From: an uncultured Ramlibacter sp.
GTDB taxonomy: Bacteria; Pseudomonadota; Gammaproteobacteria; Burkholderiales; Burkholderiaceae_C
Length of the DNA: 64,000 bases
Direction: 5' to 3'
Assembly (NCBI RefSeq): GCF_936925435.1
Contig: NZ_CAKZHQ010000002.1
Coordinates: forward strand, 248,001 to 312,000
Shown here: in pieces, positions 1 through 9,487 of the stretch
How positions within the stretch are numbered: position 1 is the first letter of the stretch
Layout: each line of letters begins with the position of its first letter
Notes under the pieces: generated by a model
What the model saw: the letters and a program-made list of their open reading frames with translations, nothing else
The model's database searches: none
What the model was told of the DNA's origin: nothing
Program-made: the position numbers and the translations under genes

Positions 1-7
1 CACAAGC

Positions 8-508
8 ATGAGCAAGAACAACTCACCCCACGCCACCCTGTGGAACCTGATCAAAGACATCAAATTCGGCATGCTCACCCACCGCCACGCCAACGGCATG
101 CTGCACGCCCATCCTCTGACCACGCAGAACAAGGCGCTGGACGATGGCAACACCTTGTACTTCTTCATCTCGAAGAAAAGCGAGTTGGCCCGCGCCCTGC
201 TCGCCGACGGCTCGGTCAACGTTTCGTATGCCGAGCCCAAGACCGACAGCTACGTCTCCCTCTCCGGCCAGGCCGGCATCGTCGAAGACCAGGCCAAGAA
301 GGACGAACTGTTCAACACCTTTGTGAAGGCCTGGTTCCCCGGCGGCGCCACCGACCCCGATCTGGGCCTGCTGGAGGTGCACATCGGCCACGCCGAGTAC
401 TGGGACGCCAAGGACAGCCAGATGCTGCAGCTGTTCAAGATGGCCAGGGCCGCTGTCACTGGCACGCCGCCCCAGCTGGAAGCCGACCACAAGGAACTGC
501 AGCTGTAA
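8..508 (+). CDS. Pyridoxamine 5'-phosphate oxidase-like flavoprotein (general stress protein 26 group)
   Basis: A 166-residue cytoplasmic protein of the PNPOx-like split beta-barrel family, whose members usually bind FMN or a related flavin as dimers. The general stress protein 26 subgroup has no agreed substrate. Family features visible are the strand LYFFISKKSELARAL (about residues 50-64), the following VNVSYAEPKTDSYVSLSG strand (70-87) and a conserved WFPGG turn near 109. There is no signal peptide. The ATG at base 8 is the first in frame, and its promoter lies outside the window. It converges on acnB, with a shared terminator between them. A stress or redox role is inferred from the family only. 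Confidence 0.85.
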   Translation: MSKNNSPHATLWNLIKDIKFGMLTHRHANGMLHAHPLTTQNKALDDGNTLYFFISKKSELARALLADGSVNVSYAEPKTDSYVSLSGQAGIVEDQAKKDELFNTFVKAWFPGGATDPDLGLLEVHIGHAEYWDAKDSQMLQLFKMARAAVTGTPPQLEADHKELQL

Positions 509-511
509 AAG

Positions 512-537
512 AAAAAGCGGCCCGGGGGCCGCTTTTT
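512..537. terminator. Bidirectional intrinsic terminator between the PNPOx-like gene and acnB
   Basis: An 11-bp perfect inverted repeat (AAAAAGCGGCC / GGCCGCTTTTT) with a 4-nt loop. The GC-rich stem is flanked by an A-run on one side and a T-run on the other, so it can end transcription of both convergent genes. It starts four bases after the stop of the left gene and ends 16 bases before the acnB stop. Confidence 0.9.
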
Positions 538-553
538 CATGGCGCAGGCACGC

Positions 554-3139
554 TCAGGCGGCGACGCTGTCGGCAGCCTTCTGGTACTCGGCGATCTTGT
601 CGAAGTTCAGGTACTGGTAGACCGTGTCGCTGGCGGCCGTGAGCACGCCCATGTCGGCCATGTACTCCTCCTTGGTGGGGATGCGGCCCAGCTTGGAGCA
701 GATGGATGCGAGTTCCGCGCTGCCCAGGTAGACATTGCTGTTCTTGCCCAGGCGGTTGGGGAAGTTGCGGGTCGAGGTGGAGAACACGGTGGCGCCCTCC
801 TTGACCTGGGCCTGGTTGCCCATGCACAGCGAGCAGCCCGGCATTTCCATGCGGGCACCGGCCGTGCCCAGCACGCCGTAGTGGCCTTCCTCGGTCAGCT
901 GGGCGGCGTCCATCTTGGTCGGCGGCGCGACCCAGAGCTTGACCGGGATGTCGCGCTTGCCTTCGAGCAGCTTGGAGGCCGCGCGGAAGTGGCCGATGTT
1001 GGTCATGCACGAGCCGATGAAGACTTCGTCGATCTTGGCGCCAGCCACCTCGGCCAGGGTCTTGACGTCGTCCGGGTCGTTCGGGCAGGCCACGATGGGC
1101 TCGTGCACGTCGGCCAGGTCGATCTCGATGACGGCGGCGTAGTCGGCGTCGTCATCACCCTTGAGCAGCTGCGGGTCCTTGAGCCAGGCTTCCTGGGCGG
1201 CGATGCGGCGCGCCAGGGTGCGGCCGTCGGCGTAGCCGTTGGCGATCATCCAGCGCATCAGCGTGATGTTGCTGTTGACGTACTCGATGATGGGCTCCTT
1301 GTTCAGGTGCACCGTGCAACCGGCGGCCGAGCGCTCGGCCGAGGCATCGGACAGCTCGAAGGCCTGTTCCACCTTCAGGTCCGGCAGGCCCTCGATCTCG
1401 AGGATGCGGCCGGAGAAGATGTTCTTCTTGCCCTTCTTTTCCACCGTCAGCAGGCCGGCCTTGATGGCGTACAGCGGGATGGCGTTGACCAGGTCACGCA
1501 GGGTGACGCCGGGTTGCATCTTGCCCTTGAAGCGCACCAGCACCGACTCGGGCATGTCCAGCGGCATGACGCCGGTGGCGGCCGCAAAGGCCACCAGGCC
1601 GGAGCCGGCCGGGAAGGAAATGCCGATGGGGAAACGGGTGTGGCTGTCGCCGCCCGTGCCCACGGTGTCGGGCAGCAGCAGGCGGTTGAGCCAGCTGTGG
1701 ATCACGCCGTCGCCCGGGCGCAGCGAGACGCCACCGCGGGTGCTGATGAAGTCGGGCAGCTCGTGGTGCATCTTCACGTCCACCGGCTTGGGGTAGGCGG
1801 CCGTGTGGCAGAAGGACTGCATCACCAGGTCGGCGCTGAAACCCAGGCAGGCCAGGTCCTTGAGCTCGTCGCGCGTCATCGGGCCGGTCGTGTCCTGCGA
1901 ACCCACCGAGGTCATCTTCGGTTCGCAGTACGTCCCGGGGCGCACACCCTCGCCTTCAGGCAGGCCGCAGGCGCGTCCGACCATCTTTTGCGCCAGGCTG
2001 AAGCCCTTCTTGGTGTCGACCGGAGCGACCGGCAGACGGAACAGGGTCGAGGGCGGCAGGCCCAGGGCCTCACGCGCCTTGGCCGTCAGGCCGCGGCCGA
2101 CGATCAGCGGGATGCGGCCGCCGGCTCGCACTTCGTCGAACAGCACGTCGCTCTTGACCTTGAACTCGGCGATCACTTCGCCGTTCTTGAGCGCCTTGCC
2201 CTCATAGGGACGCAGCTCGACCTCGTCGCCCATGTCCATCTTGCTGACGTCCAGCTCGATCGGCAGGGCGCCGGCATCTTCCATGGTGTTGTAGAAGATC
2301 GGGGCGATCTTGGAGCCCAGGCAGACGCCGCCGAAACGCTTGTTCGGCACGAAGGGAATGTCCTGGCCGGTGAACCACAGAACGGAGTTGGTGGCCGACT
2401 TGCGCGAGGAGCCGGTGCCCACCACGTCGCCCGCGTAGGCCACGGTGTTGCCCTTGGCGCGCAGGTCCTCGATGAACTTGACCGGACCGCGCTTGCCCTC
2501 TTCCTCGGGCGTGATGCCGGGACGCGGGTTCTTGTGCATGGCCAGGGCGTGCAGCGGGATGTCGGGGCGGCTCCAGGCGTCGGGCGCAGGCGACAGGTCG
2601 TCGGTGTTGATCTCGCCGGCCACCTTGAAGATGCTGACCTTGATGCTTTGCGGCACTTCGGGGCGGCTGGTGAACCACTCGGCGTCGGCCCAGCTTTGCA
2701 GCACGGCCTTGGCGTGGGCATTGCCCTTGTCGGCCTTTTCCTTGACGTCATGGAATTGGTCGAACATCAGCAGCGTCTTTTTCAGGCCATCGGCCGCGAC
2801 CTGGCCGACCTCGGCATCGTCGAGCAGGTCGATCAGCGGGCTGATGTTGTAGCCGCCCAGCATGGTGCCCAGCAGCTCGGTGGCCTTGGCGCGGCTGATG
2901 GCCAGGCACTTCTCCGTGCCATGGGCCACAGCGGCCAGGTAGCTGGCCTTGACCTTGGCGGCGTCGTCCACGCCGGCCGGCACGCGGTGGGTGATCAGGT
3001 TGACCAGCAGCTCGGCCTCGCCGCTCGAGACGTTCTTGAGCAGCTCGATCAGCTCGCCAGTCTGCTTGGCAGACAGCGGCAGGGGAGGAATGCCAAGGGC
3101 GGCGCGCTCGGCAACGTGGTCAACATAGGCTTGCAACAT
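554..3139 (-). CDS. acnB: Bifunctional aconitate hydratase 2 / 2-methylisocitrate dehydratase
   Basis: AcnB interconverts citrate and isocitrate in the TCA cycle and can also dehydrate 2-methylcitrate. The 861-residue product matches the usual length (E. coli AcnB is about 865). The order is AcnB-type: an N-terminal HEAT-like domain, the swivel domain, then the 4Fe-4S catalytic domains. Visible motifs are [11 protein letters not shown], the cluster cysteines in [12 protein letters not shown] and [14 protein letters not shown] chose the ATG at 3139 because it is preceded by a GGAGA ribosome-binding site and begins [12 protein letters not shown], as in the family. It is the last gene of a leftward group with mdh, the CitE-like gene and a periplasmic protein, so three of the four are tied to C4/C6 acid metabolism. 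Confidence 0.97.
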   Translation of the reverse strand: MLQAYVDHVAERAALGIPPLPLSAKQTGELIELLKNVSSGEAELLVNLITHRVPAGVDDAAKVKASYLAAVAHGTEKCLAISRAKATELLGTMLGGYNISPLIDLLDDAEVGQVAADGLKKTLLMFDQFHDVKEKADKGNAHAKAVLQSWADAEWFTSRPEVPQSIKVSIFKVAGEINTDDLSPAPDAWSRPDIPLHALAMHKNPRPGITPEEEGKRGPVKFIEDLRAKGNTVAYAGDVVGTGSSRKSATNSVLWFTGQDIPFVPNKRFGGVCLGSKIAPIFYNTMEDAGALPIELDVSKMDMGDEVELRPYEGKALKNGEVIAEFKVKSDVLFDEVRAGGRIPLIVGRGLTAKAREALGLPPSTLFRLPVAPVDTKKGFSLAQKMVGRACGLPEGEGVRPGTYCEPKMTSVGSQDTTGPMTRDELKDLACLGFSADLVMQSFCHTAAYPKPVDVKMHHELPDFISTRGGVSLRPGDGVIHSWLNRLLLPDTVGTGGDSHTRFPIGISFPAGSGLVAFAAATGVMPLDMPESVLVRFKGKMQPGVTLRDLVNAIPLYAIKAGLLTVEKKGKKNIFSGRILEIEGLPDLKVEQAFELSDASAERSAAGCTVHLNKEPIIEYVNSNITLMRWMIANGYADGRTLARRIAAQEAWLKDPQLLKGDDDADYAAVIEIDLADVHEPIVACPNDPDDVKTLAEVAGAKIDEVFIGSCMTNIGHFRAASKLLEGKRDIPVKLWVAPPTKMDAAQLTEEGHYGVLGTAGARMEMPGCSLCMGNQAQVKEGATVFSTSTRNFPNRLGKNSNVYLGSAELASICSKLGRIPTKEEYMADMGVLTAASDTVYQYLNFDKIAEYQKAADSVAA

Positions 3140-3190
3140 GAGGTTCTCCGGTACTAGATCGCAAAAATCAGGCGCTCCTGGCGCCAAGCA

Positions 3191-3772
3191 TCAATTGGGC
3201 CCGGCCGCGGCGCCGGTGGGCGTGGCCTTGGGGCCGCTGGCCTGGGGTTCCAGGATGTTGATGGGGTTCTTCTTCAGGGCTTCGTTCACTGCGTGCTGGG
3301 CCGGGTTCATGCAGTCGTCGGCCAGGCGCTGGCCCAGCTTCTGGCTCATGAGCATGGACTTGTTGCCCAGCTGCAGCCACATGGCGCCCTGCCGCGGGTC
3401 TTCCAGGCGGAAGGCACCGGTGCGGCTTTCCACCGGGTGCATCAGGAAGCGGCTGCGGCCGTGCTGCACGCGGAACATGCCGTCGCGGCGGCCCGGGGTG
3501 ATGGTCACGGAGGCGCCGAGCTCGCAGGGGATGGTGCCGACATAAATCCGCTTGGCGACGGCCAAGTCGCCTTCACTGAGCTGGATGGTCGGATCGTCAT
3601 CGATGGGCGTCACTTCTTCCACTGCCTTCTGGGCTGCGGGCGCGAGCTTCTCGCTCTTCCTGGGAACGGGCTTGGCAGCAGGCTTGGCTTCCGGCTTGGC
3701 CGGTGCGGCGGCCTGGGCCAGGACCAGGACCGGGGTTGCGGCGATCAGCAGGGTGGCGATCAGGGATTTCAT
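3191..3772 (-). CDS. Conserved periplasmic protein of unknown function
   Basis: A 193-residue protein with a clear Sec signal peptide (MKSLIATLLIAATPVLVLAQA, cleavage near residue 20). An Ala/Pro/Lys-rich linker follows (about 21-52), then a compact domain with two cysteines (in GTIPCELG and ADDCMNP) that could form a disulfide. I do not recognise the fold and assign no function. It overlaps the CitE-like gene by four bases (ATGA), so the two are probably translationally coupled, and it is followed 51 bp later by acnB. Being exported, it is unlikely to be an enzyme of the neighbouring TCA reactions. Confidence 0.8.
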   Translation of the reverse strand: MKSLIATLLIAATPVLVLAQAAAPAKPEAKPAAKPVPRKSEKLAPAAQKAVEEVTPIDDDPTIQLSEGDLAVAKRIYVGTIPCELGASVTITPGRRDGMFRVQHGRSRFLMHPVESRTGAFRLEDPRQGAMWLQLGNKSMLMSQKLGQRLADDCMNPAQHAVNEALKKNPINILEPQASGPKATPTGAAAGPN

Positions 3773-4782
3773 ACAGCAGATGTCTCCGTGGAATGGGGAA
3801 AAGTGGCGTCCTGGAACCAGGCCAGGGCCTCGCCGGGCAGGGCCCGGCCGGTGCGGTGCGCCCGCTCCAGCAATTGCCAGTAGTAGCGGTAGCTCGCCCT
3901 GTCTTGCAGCTTACCGTCGAAACTGATGGGCGCCCATTGCGCCTGCATCGCAGCTGCAAGGATTTGTGCCGCGCTGTCGATCTCCTGCGCCCCGGGCGCA
4001 AACGCCTCCAGGATGGGCCGGATCTGGTCGGGATGGATGCTCCACATCCGGGTGAAGCCCATTTCGCCTGCGGCCTTGCGGGCCGCTGCGCGAAAGGCCG
4101 TCGTGTCCTTGAATTCGGTGACGACACAGTGCGCCGGCACCTTGCCGTGGGCATGGCAGGCCGAGGCGATCTCCAGCTTGGCGCGCACCACCAGCGGGTG
4201 TGTGAACTGGCCCTGCACGCCCATGCCATGGGCCGGGATCGCGCCGCCGTGGGTCGAGACGAAATCCATCAGGCCAAAACTGAGCGACTGCAGCCTCGGG
4301 TGGGCGGCGATCTCGAAGGCCCGGTGCACGGCAGCGGGTGACTCGATCAAGGCGTGCACCGGCAGTTGCGAAGCGCCGGCGGCGTCCAGCGCCGCGCAGG
4401 CGCGCTCGATGTCCTGCGGCGACTCCACCTTGGGCAGCATCACGTGGCACAGCTTGCGGCCCGCCTTGCCGGCGATGGTGGCGATGTCCTGCTCGAAGGC
4501 CGGATGGTCGACCGGGTGCACGCGCACCGCGACGCGGGCCTTGTCGCCGGCCAGCAGGGCCAGCGCCACGACCAGGGCCGCATGGTCAGCCTCGCCGCCC
4601 ACGGGGGCGCCGTCCTCGCAGTCGAGCGTCACGTCGAACACGCAGGCGCCGAACTCCTCGGTCATCTCGGCCTGCAGCTGCAGGCTCTTGCGCATCCTGG
4701 CCTCGACACCGCTGTAATGGTCGCAGACCGGCAGCATGCCGGAGCGCGCCTGGGCGCCGAGGAGGACGTCGCGCGGATGCAT
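3769..4782 (-). CDS. HpcH/HpaI aldolase / citrate lyase beta-subunit-like (CoA-ester lyase type)
   Basis: A 337-residue TIM-barrel protein of the CitE/HpcH/HpaI superfamily. Relatives are Mg2+-dependent lyases that cleave citryl-, malyl- or citramalyl-CoA, or aldolases on 2-keto acids. Family signatures are DCEDGAP (about residue 55), MLPKVESPQDI (metal-binding Glu region), LIESPAAV and SFGLMDFVS. No separate CitD or CitF subunit is present, so a bacterial citrate lyase complex is unlikely and a stand-alone acyl-CoA lyase is more plausible; the substrate cannot be read from sequence. It starts 10 bp after mdh and overlaps the next gene by four bases, which points to an operon with malate dehydrogenase and aconitase. 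Confidence 0.85.
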   Translation of the reverse strand: MHPRDVLLGAQARSGMLPVCDHYSGVEARMRKSLQLQAEMTEEFGACVFDVTLDCEDGAPVGGEADHAALVVALALLAGDKARVAVRVHPVDHPAFEQDIATIAGKAGRKLCHVMLPKVESPQDIERACAALDAAGASQLPVHALIESPAAVHRAFEIAAHPRLQSLSFGLMDFVSTHGGAIPAHGMGVQGQFTHPLVVRAKLEIASACHAHGKVPAHCVVTEFKDTTAFRAAARKAAGEMGFTRMWSIHPDQIRPILEAFAPGAQEIDSAAQILAAAMQAQWAPISFDGKLQDRASYRYYWQLLERAHRTGRALPGEALAWFQDATFPHSTETSAV

Positions 4783-4792
4783 GCTGCGTGGT

Positions 4793-5779
4793 TTACAGCA
4801 GGTGGGCGACGCCGGCTTGCTCGTCGGTCAGTTCCTTGAGCGTCTTGTCAATGCGTTCCTGGCTGAAGGCGTCGATGTCCAGGCCCTTGACCACTTCGTA
4901 TTTGCCGTCCTTGGTGGTGACGGGAAAGCCGAACATCACGTCCTTGGGGATGCCGTAGTCGCCGTTGGACGGGATGCCCATGGTGACCCACTTGCCGTTG
5001 GTGCCCAGGGCCCAGTCGCGCATGTGGTCGATGGCGGCGTTGGCGGCCGAAGCAGCCGAGGACAGGCCACGCGCCTCGATGATGGCGGCGCCGCGCTTGC
5101 CCACGGTGGGCAGGAAGGTGTCGGCGTTCCAGACCTGGTCGTTGATCAGGTCCTTGACGGCCTTGCCGCCAACAGTGGCGAAGCGGTAGTCAGCGTACAT
5201 GGTGGGCGAGTGGTTGCCCCAGACGGTGAGCTTCTCGATGTCGCCGACGGCCGTGCCGGTCTTGGCCGCGACCTGCGACAGGGCGCGGTTGTGGTCCAGG
5301 CGCAGCATGGCGGTGAAGTTCTCGCGCGGCAGGCTGGGCGCGCTCTTCATGGCGATGTAGGCATTGGTGTTGGCCGGGTTGCCCACCACCAGCACCTTGA
5401 CGTCGCGACTGGCCACCTGGTCCAGGGCCTTGCCCTGGGCGGTGAAGATGGCGCCGTTGACGGCCAGCAGCTCGGCGCGCTCCATGCCGGGGCCGCGCGG
5501 ACGCGAGCCCACCAGCAGGGCGTAGTCCGCGTCCTTGAAGGCCACCAGCGGGTCGCCGGTGGGGATCACGCCGGCCAGCAGCGGGAAGGCGCAGTCGTCC
5601 AGCTCCATGATCACGCCCTTGAGAGCCTTCTGGGCTTTCTCGTCGGGGATTTCCAGCAGTTGCAGGATGACGGGCTGGTCCTTGCCCAGCATTTCACCGG
5701 AAGCGATGCGAAACAGCAGGGCGTAACCGATTTGGCCAGCGGCACCGGTGACGGCAACGCGAACGGGCTTTTTGCTCAT
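4793..5779 (-). CDS. mdh: Malate dehydrogenase
   Basis: NAD-dependent malate dehydrogenase oxidises malate to oxaloacetate. The 328-residue length fits the cytosolic-type bacterial MDH of beta-proteobacteria. The Rossmann motif [18 protein letters not shown] is at residues 11-28, VGNPANTNA follows, and the catalytic His lies in [14 protein letters not shown]. The ATG at 5779 is preceded by GGAGA on the minus strand. It is the first gene of the leftward group and is divergent from the GntR gene, with a likely promoter (TTGACG-18-TAAACT) in the shared region. Confidence 0.97.
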   Translation of the reverse strand: MSKKPVRVAVTGAAGQIGYALLFRIASGEMLGKDQPVILQLLEIPDEKAQKALKGVIMELDDCAFPLLAGVIPTGDPLVAFKDADYALLVGSRPRGPGMERAELLAVNGAIFTAQGKALDQVASRDVKVLVVGNPANTNAYIAMKSAPSLPRENFTAMLRLDHNRALSQVAAKTGTAVGDIEKLTVWGNHSPTMYADYRFATVGGKAVKDLINDQVWNADTFLPTVGKRGAAIIEARGLSSAASAANAAIDHMRDWALGTNGKWVTMGIPSNGDYGIPKDVMFGFPVTTKDGKYEVVKGLDIDAFSQERIDKTLKELTDEQAGVAHLL

Positions 5780-5863
5780 GGGAAAATCTCCGAAAGAAGG
5801 TTGGCGAAGGGGTTGCGCGGCGGCCCTGTCGGCGGCTGCTTCAGCCCTGCTGGAAAGCCCTAG

Positions 5864-5893
5864 AGTTTACCCTCGAAGCGCCGCCAGCGTCAA
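5864..5893 (-). promoter_or_regulatory. Predicted sigma-70 promoter of mdh
   Basis: Read on the minus strand: TTGACG (5893-5888), an 18-bp spacer, TAAACT (5869-5864), which gives a leader of roughly 75-80 nt before the mdh ATG. The GntR-type palindrome (5905-5916) lies just upstream of this -35 box, so one operator could influence both divergent genes. Promoter by pattern only. Confidence 0.5.
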
Positions 5894-5894
5894 T

Positions 5895-5922
5895 TTGTCT
5901 TATGTCTTATATAAGATATGAT
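5895..5922 (+). promoter_or_regulatory. Predicted gntR promoter with operator palindrome between the -35 and -10 boxes
   Basis: TTGTCT (5895-5900) and TATGAT (5917-5922) are 16 bp apart. The spacer carries the perfect 12-bp palindrome TCTTATATAAGA (5905-5916) and a direct repeat GTCTTAT/GTCTTAT (5897-5910). A regulator bound here would block RNA polymerase, the usual layout for GntR-family autorepression. That the adjacent GntR protein is the binder is an inference. Confidence 0.6.
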
Positions 5923-5934
5923 TGACACAGTTTT

Positions 5935-6717
5935 ATGGCCTCCTCCCCCGCCTTCCAGACCGACAACGGCAGCGCCGCCATGGACGCCGCCACGCCGGCC
6001 TTCAGCCCGCTGTACCAGCAGATCAAGGGGCTGATCCTGCAAAGCCTGCAGGGCGGCGAATGGAAGCCCGGCGAATCCATCCCCAGCGAGATGGACCTGG
6101 CAGCGCGCTTTCGCGTCAGCCAGGGCACGGTGCGCAAGGCGATCGACGAACTGGCCGCCGAGAACCTGCTGGTGCGGCGCCAGGGCAAGGGCACCTTCGT
6201 GGCCACCCACTCCGAGCAGCATGTGCAGTACCGCTTCCTCAAGCTGGTGCCCGACATCGGCGACCAGGGCAGCGAAGGGCCGGCCGAGCGCAGCGTGCTC
6301 GAATGCAAGCGCCTGCGCGCCAGCGCCGATGTGGCGCGGGCCCTGGCCCTGCGCAGCGGCGACGCCGTGGTCCAGGTGCGCCGCACCCTGGCTTTCGGCG
6401 GCATGCCCACCATCCTGGAAGACCTCTGGCTTCCCGGCAATGCTTTCAAGGGCCTGACGAGCGAGCAGATGGCCGGTTACCACGGCCCCACCTACGCGAT
6501 GTTCGAAGTGGAGTTCGGCGTGCGCATGGTGCGCGCCGAGGAAAAGATCCGCGCCGTCGCCGCCGATGCAGCCCAGGCCACCCTGCTGCAGGTGGCGCAG
6601 GGCACACCCCTGCTCAGTGTGGAACGCGTGGCCTACACGTACAACGACGTCCCCATGGAACTACGCCGCGGCCTGTACCGCACGGACACCCATCACTACA
6701 GGAACGCACTGAGTTAG
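5935..6717 (+). CDS. GntR-family transcriptional regulator (UTRA effector domain)
   Basis: The N-terminal winged helix-turn-helix (about residues 23-92) shows the GntR pattern SPLYQQIKGLIL, PGESIPSEMDLAARF, VSQGTVRKAIDEL and GKGTFV. Residues about 100-255 form a UTRA-type ligand-binding domain (HutC/FarR subfamily). The gene lies between divergent mdh and the sdh operon, so control of TCA-cycle genes with an organic acid as effector is likely but not shown. The first ATG (5935) would leave only about six bases of leader from the predicted promoter. The internal ATG at 5980 (MDAATPAFSPLYQQ) is an equally good start and still keeps the whole DNA-binding domain. Confidence 0.9.
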   Translation: MASSPAFQTDNGSAAMDAATPAFSPLYQQIKGLILQSLQGGEWKPGESIPSEMDLAARFRVSQGTVRKAIDELAAENLLVRRQGKGTFVATHSEQHVQYRFLKLVPDIGDQGSEGPAERSVLECKRLRASADVARALALRSGDAVVQVRRTLAFGGMPTILEDLWLPGNAFKGLTSEQMAGYHGPTYAMFEVEFGVRMVRAEEKIRAVAADAAQATLLQVAQGTPLLSVERVAYTYNDVPMELRRGLYRTDTHHYRNALS

Positions 6718-6798
6718 TCGGACAAAGCTGAAACCCCGGCGTCAGCTTGGTGCGTTGCAATAGAATTTTGGGTTGGTCACTTTTGACAAAATTACCAA

Positions 6799-6814
6799 GC
6801 GGTTACCAAACCGC
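6799..6814 (+). promoter_or_regulatory. Short stem-loop in the sdhC leader
   Basis: GCGGTT-ACCA-AACCGC, a perfect 6-bp stem with a 4-nt loop, ending 12 bases before the sdhC ATG in an otherwise AT-rich leader. A -10-like TAGAAT is seen near 6761. No function can be assigned; the hairpin could affect ribosome access. Confidence 0.3.
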
Positions 6815-6826
6815 CGAAAGCCTCAC

Positions 6827-7261
6827 ATGACCGAGCTCGCCAGGAAACGGCCTGAATTCCGCAATATCAACGCGCTGACCGACCTGCCCGGCTACCGCAT
6901 GACGGCAGCCGCCTACGTCTCCATCCTGCACCGCATCAGCGGCGTGCTGATGTTCCTGCTGATGCCCTTCATCATCTGGATGTTCGACACCTCGGTGTCC
7001 TCCGAGATCTCGTTCGCGAAGTTCCGCGCCGCCTTCAACGTCGGCCTGTGGTTCGTCCCGGGCTGGTGCCTCAAGCTGGTGGCGCTGGCCCTGATCTGGG
7101 CCTTCCTGCACCATTTCATCGCCGGCCTGCGCCACCTCCTGATGGACGTGAGCCATGCCGCAGTGACCAAGTCCTTCGGCGCCAAGTCGGCCACCTTCAC
7201 CCTGGTTGCCAGCGTGCTGCTGACGCTGGTGCTGGGCGCAAAACTGTTCGGCCTTTACTAA
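6827..7261 (+). CDS. sdhC: Succinate dehydrogenase cytochrome b556 subunit
   Basis: A membrane anchor of complex II that holds heme b and the quinone site. The 144 residues contain three hydrophobic helices (about 30-55, 73-97, 115-140). The family motif HHFIAGLRHLLMD carries the heme-ligand histidine, and an SILHRISGV segment marks the quinone-site region. I chose ATG 6827 (MTELARKRPEFRN) because an upstream extension would start at a non-ATG codon and add a basic, non-homologous tail. The ribosome-binding site is weak (CCGAAAG). It is the first gene of sdhCDAB-sdhE-gltA. Confidence 0.95.
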   Translation: MTELARKRPEFRNINALTDLPGYRMTAAAYVSILHRISGVLMFLLMPFIIWMFDTSVSSEISFAKFRAAFNVGLWFVPGWCLKLVALALIWAFLHHFIAGLRHLLMDVSHAAVTKSFGAKSATFTLVASVLLTLVLGAKLFGLY

Positions 7262-7270
7262 GGAGCTGCC

Positions 7271-7636
7271 ATGTCTGTCAATTACGGCTCCAAGCGCATC
7301 GTCACCGGCGCCCACTACGGCTTGCGCGACTGGCTCAGCCAGCGCGTCACCGCCGGCCTGATGGCCCTGTTCGCCCTGATCGTGCTGGCCCAGGTCATCT
7401 TCAGCAGCGGCCCGATCGGCTACGACAAGTGGGCCGGCATCTTCGCCGCCCAGTGGATGAAGATCCTGACCTTCATCGTCATCGCCAGCCTGCTCTATCA
7501 CGTCTGGGTCGGCATGCGCGATGTCTGGATGGATTACGTCAAACCCGTGTGGATGCGCCTCTTGCTTCAGGTCTTCACCATCGCTTGGCTGACCGGCTGT
7601 GCCGGCTGGGCCATTCAAGTTCTCTGGAGACTGTGA
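7271..7636 (+). CDS. sdhD: Succinate dehydrogenase hydrophobic membrane anchor subunit
   Basis: The 121-residue second membrane anchor of complex II, with three predicted helices. The signature YHVWVGMRDVWMDYV contains the second heme-ligand His and the conserved Asp-Tyr near the quinone site. A good ribosome-binding site (AAGGAG) precedes the ATG. It lies nine bases after sdhC and two bases before sdhA, so it belongs to one operon. Confidence 0.95.
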   Translation: MSVNYGSKRIVTGAHYGLRDWLSQRVTAGLMALFALIVLAQVIFSSGPIGYDKWAGIFAAQWMKILTFIVIASLLYHVWVGMRDVWMDYVKPVWMRLLLQVFTIAWLTGCAGWAIQVLWRL

Positions 7637-7638
7637 GC

Positions 7639-9459
7639 ATGTCCTATACCAACGCCAACATTACCAAGCGCAAGTTCGACGTCGTCATCGTCGGCGCCGG
7701 CGGCTCCGGCATGCGCGCCTCACTGCAGCTGGCCCGCGCCGGCCTGAACGTGGCGGTGCTCAGCAAGGTCTTCCCGACCCGCTCGCACACCGTCGCCGCC
7801 CAGGGCGGCATCGGCGCCTCGCTGGGCAACATGTCCGAGGACAACTGGCACTACCACTTCTACGACACCATCAAGGGCTCGGACTGGCTGGGCGACCAGG
7901 ACGCCATCGAGTTCATGTGCCGTGAAGCGCCCAAGGTCGTCTACGACCTGGAGCACATGGGCATGCCCTTCGACCGCAACCCGGACGGCACCATTTACCA
8001 GCGGCCCTTCGGCGGCCACACGGCCAACTACGGCGAAAAGCCCGTGCAGCGCGCCTGCGCCGCGGCCGACCGCACCGGCCACGCCATGCTGCACACCCTG
8101 TACCAGCAGAACGTCAAGGCCAAGACCAGCTTCTTCGTCGAGTGGATGGCACTGGACCTGGTGCGCGACGCCGAAGGAGACGTGGTCGGCGTCACGGCTC
8201 TGGAAATGGAGACCGGCGACCTGCACATCCTGGAAGCCAAGACCGTGCTGCTGGCCACCGGCGGCGCCGGCCGCATCTTCGCGGCATCGACCAATGCCTT
8301 CATCAACACCGGCGACGGCCTGGGCATGGCGGCGCGTGCCGGCATCCCGCTGGAAGACATGGAGTTCTGGCAGTTCCACCCCACCGGCGTGGCCGGCGCC
8401 GGCGTGCTGCTGACCGAAGGCTGTCGCGGCGAAGGCGCAATCTTGTTGAACAGCAACGGCGAGCGCTTCATGGAGCGCTATGCCCCGACCTTGAAGGATC
8501 TGGCGCCGCGCGACTTCGTCTCGCGCTGCATGGACCAGGAAATCAAGGAAGGCCGCGGCTGCGGTCCCAACAAGGACTACATCCTGCTCAAGTTGGACCA
8601 CCTGGGTGCCGAAACCATCCACAAGCGCCTGCCCTCGGTCTACGAGATCGGCGTGAACTTCGCCAACGTCGACATCACGCGCGAACCGATTCCGGTCGTG
8701 CCCACCATCCACTACCAGATGGGCGGCATCCCGACCAACATCAACGGCCAGGTTGTGACCCAGGAAAACGTGAACGGCAATGTGGTCCACAACCAGGTTG
8801 TCAACGGCCTGTACGCTGTGGGCGAGTGCTCCTGCGTCAGCGTGCACGGCGCCAACCGCCTGGGCACCAACTCGCTGCTGGACCTGCTGGTGTTCGGCCG
8901 CGCCGCCGGCAACCACATCGTCGAATTCAACGACAAGAACAAGAACCACAAGCCGCTGCCGGCCAACGCCGCCGAGCAGACCCTGGAGCGCCTGAACCGC
9001 CTGGAAACCGCCACGGGAGGCGAGTACGCCCAGGACGTGGCCAACGACATCCGCGCCTCCATGCAAAAGCACGCCGGCGTGTTCCGCACCCAGGCCATGC
9101 TGGACCAGGGCGTGACCCAGATCGCCGCCCTGCGCTCGCGCGTGGCCGACCTGGCCCTGAAGGACAAGTCGCGCATCTTCAACACCGCCCGCATCGAGGC
9201 GCTGGAAGTCGAGAACCTGATCGAGTGCGCCCAGGCCACCATCGTCTCGGCCGCCGCCCGCAAGGAATGCCGCGGCGCCCACACGGTCAACGACTACGAG
9301 CGCCCGGCCGACGACCCGGTCACCCCGCTGGGCCGCAACGACGCTGAATGGATGAAGCACACGCTGTGGCACAGCAAGAGCAACAGCCTGACCTACAAGC
9401 CGGTGCAGCTCAAGCCGCTGACGGTGGAATCGGTGCCGCCCAAGGTCCGCACGTTCTGA
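7639..9459 (+). CDS. sdhA: Succinate dehydrogenase flavoprotein subunit
   Basis: The catalytic subunit of complex II, which oxidises succinate to fumarate with covalently bound FAD. The 606-residue product starts [24 protein letters not shown] (dinucleotide-binding fold at 14-24). It has the FAD-linkage histidine in [11 protein letters not shown], the substrate-site motif [10 protein letters not shown] and [15 protein letters not shown] near the C-terminal third. ATG 7639 follows sdhD by two bases and matches the family N-terminus. Confidence 0.97.
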   Translation: MSYTNANITKRKFDVVIVGAGGSGMRASLQLARAGLNVAVLSKVFPTRSHTVAAQGGIGASLGNMSEDNWHYHFYDTIKGSDWLGDQDAIEFMCREAPKVVYDLEHMGMPFDRNPDGTIYQRPFGGHTANYGEKPVQRACAAADRTGHAMLHTLYQQNVKAKTSFFVEWMALDLVRDAEGDVVGVTALEMETGDLHILEAKTVLLATGGAGRIFAASTNAFINTGDGLGMAARAGIPLEDMEFWQFHPTGVAGAGVLLTEGCRGEGAILLNSNGERFMERYAPTLKDLAPRDFVSRCMDQEIKEGRGCGPNKDYILLKLDHLGAETIHKRLPSVYEIGVNFANVDITREPIPVVPTIHYQMGGIPTNINGQVVTQENVNGNVVHNQVVNGLYAVGECSCVSVHGANRLGTNSLLDLLVFGRAAGNHIVEFNDKNKNHKPLPANAAEQTLERLNRLETATGGEYAQDVANDIRASMQKHAGVFRTQAMLDQGVTQIAALRSRVADLALKDKSRIFNTARIEALEVENLIECAQATIVSAAARKECRGAHTVNDYERPADDPVTPLGRNDAEWMKHTLWHSKSNSLTYKPVQLKPLTVESVPPKVRTF

Positions 9460-9487
9460 GCCTCCAAGAAAATCCGGAAAGCCCCAC

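Noticed and set aside
539-3157. A very long open frame (about 870 codons) antisense to acnB
   Set aside because: GC-rich genes in this window often leave long open antisense frames. This one is low-complexity, has no ribosome-binding site and no family match, while the acnB frame is unmistakable.
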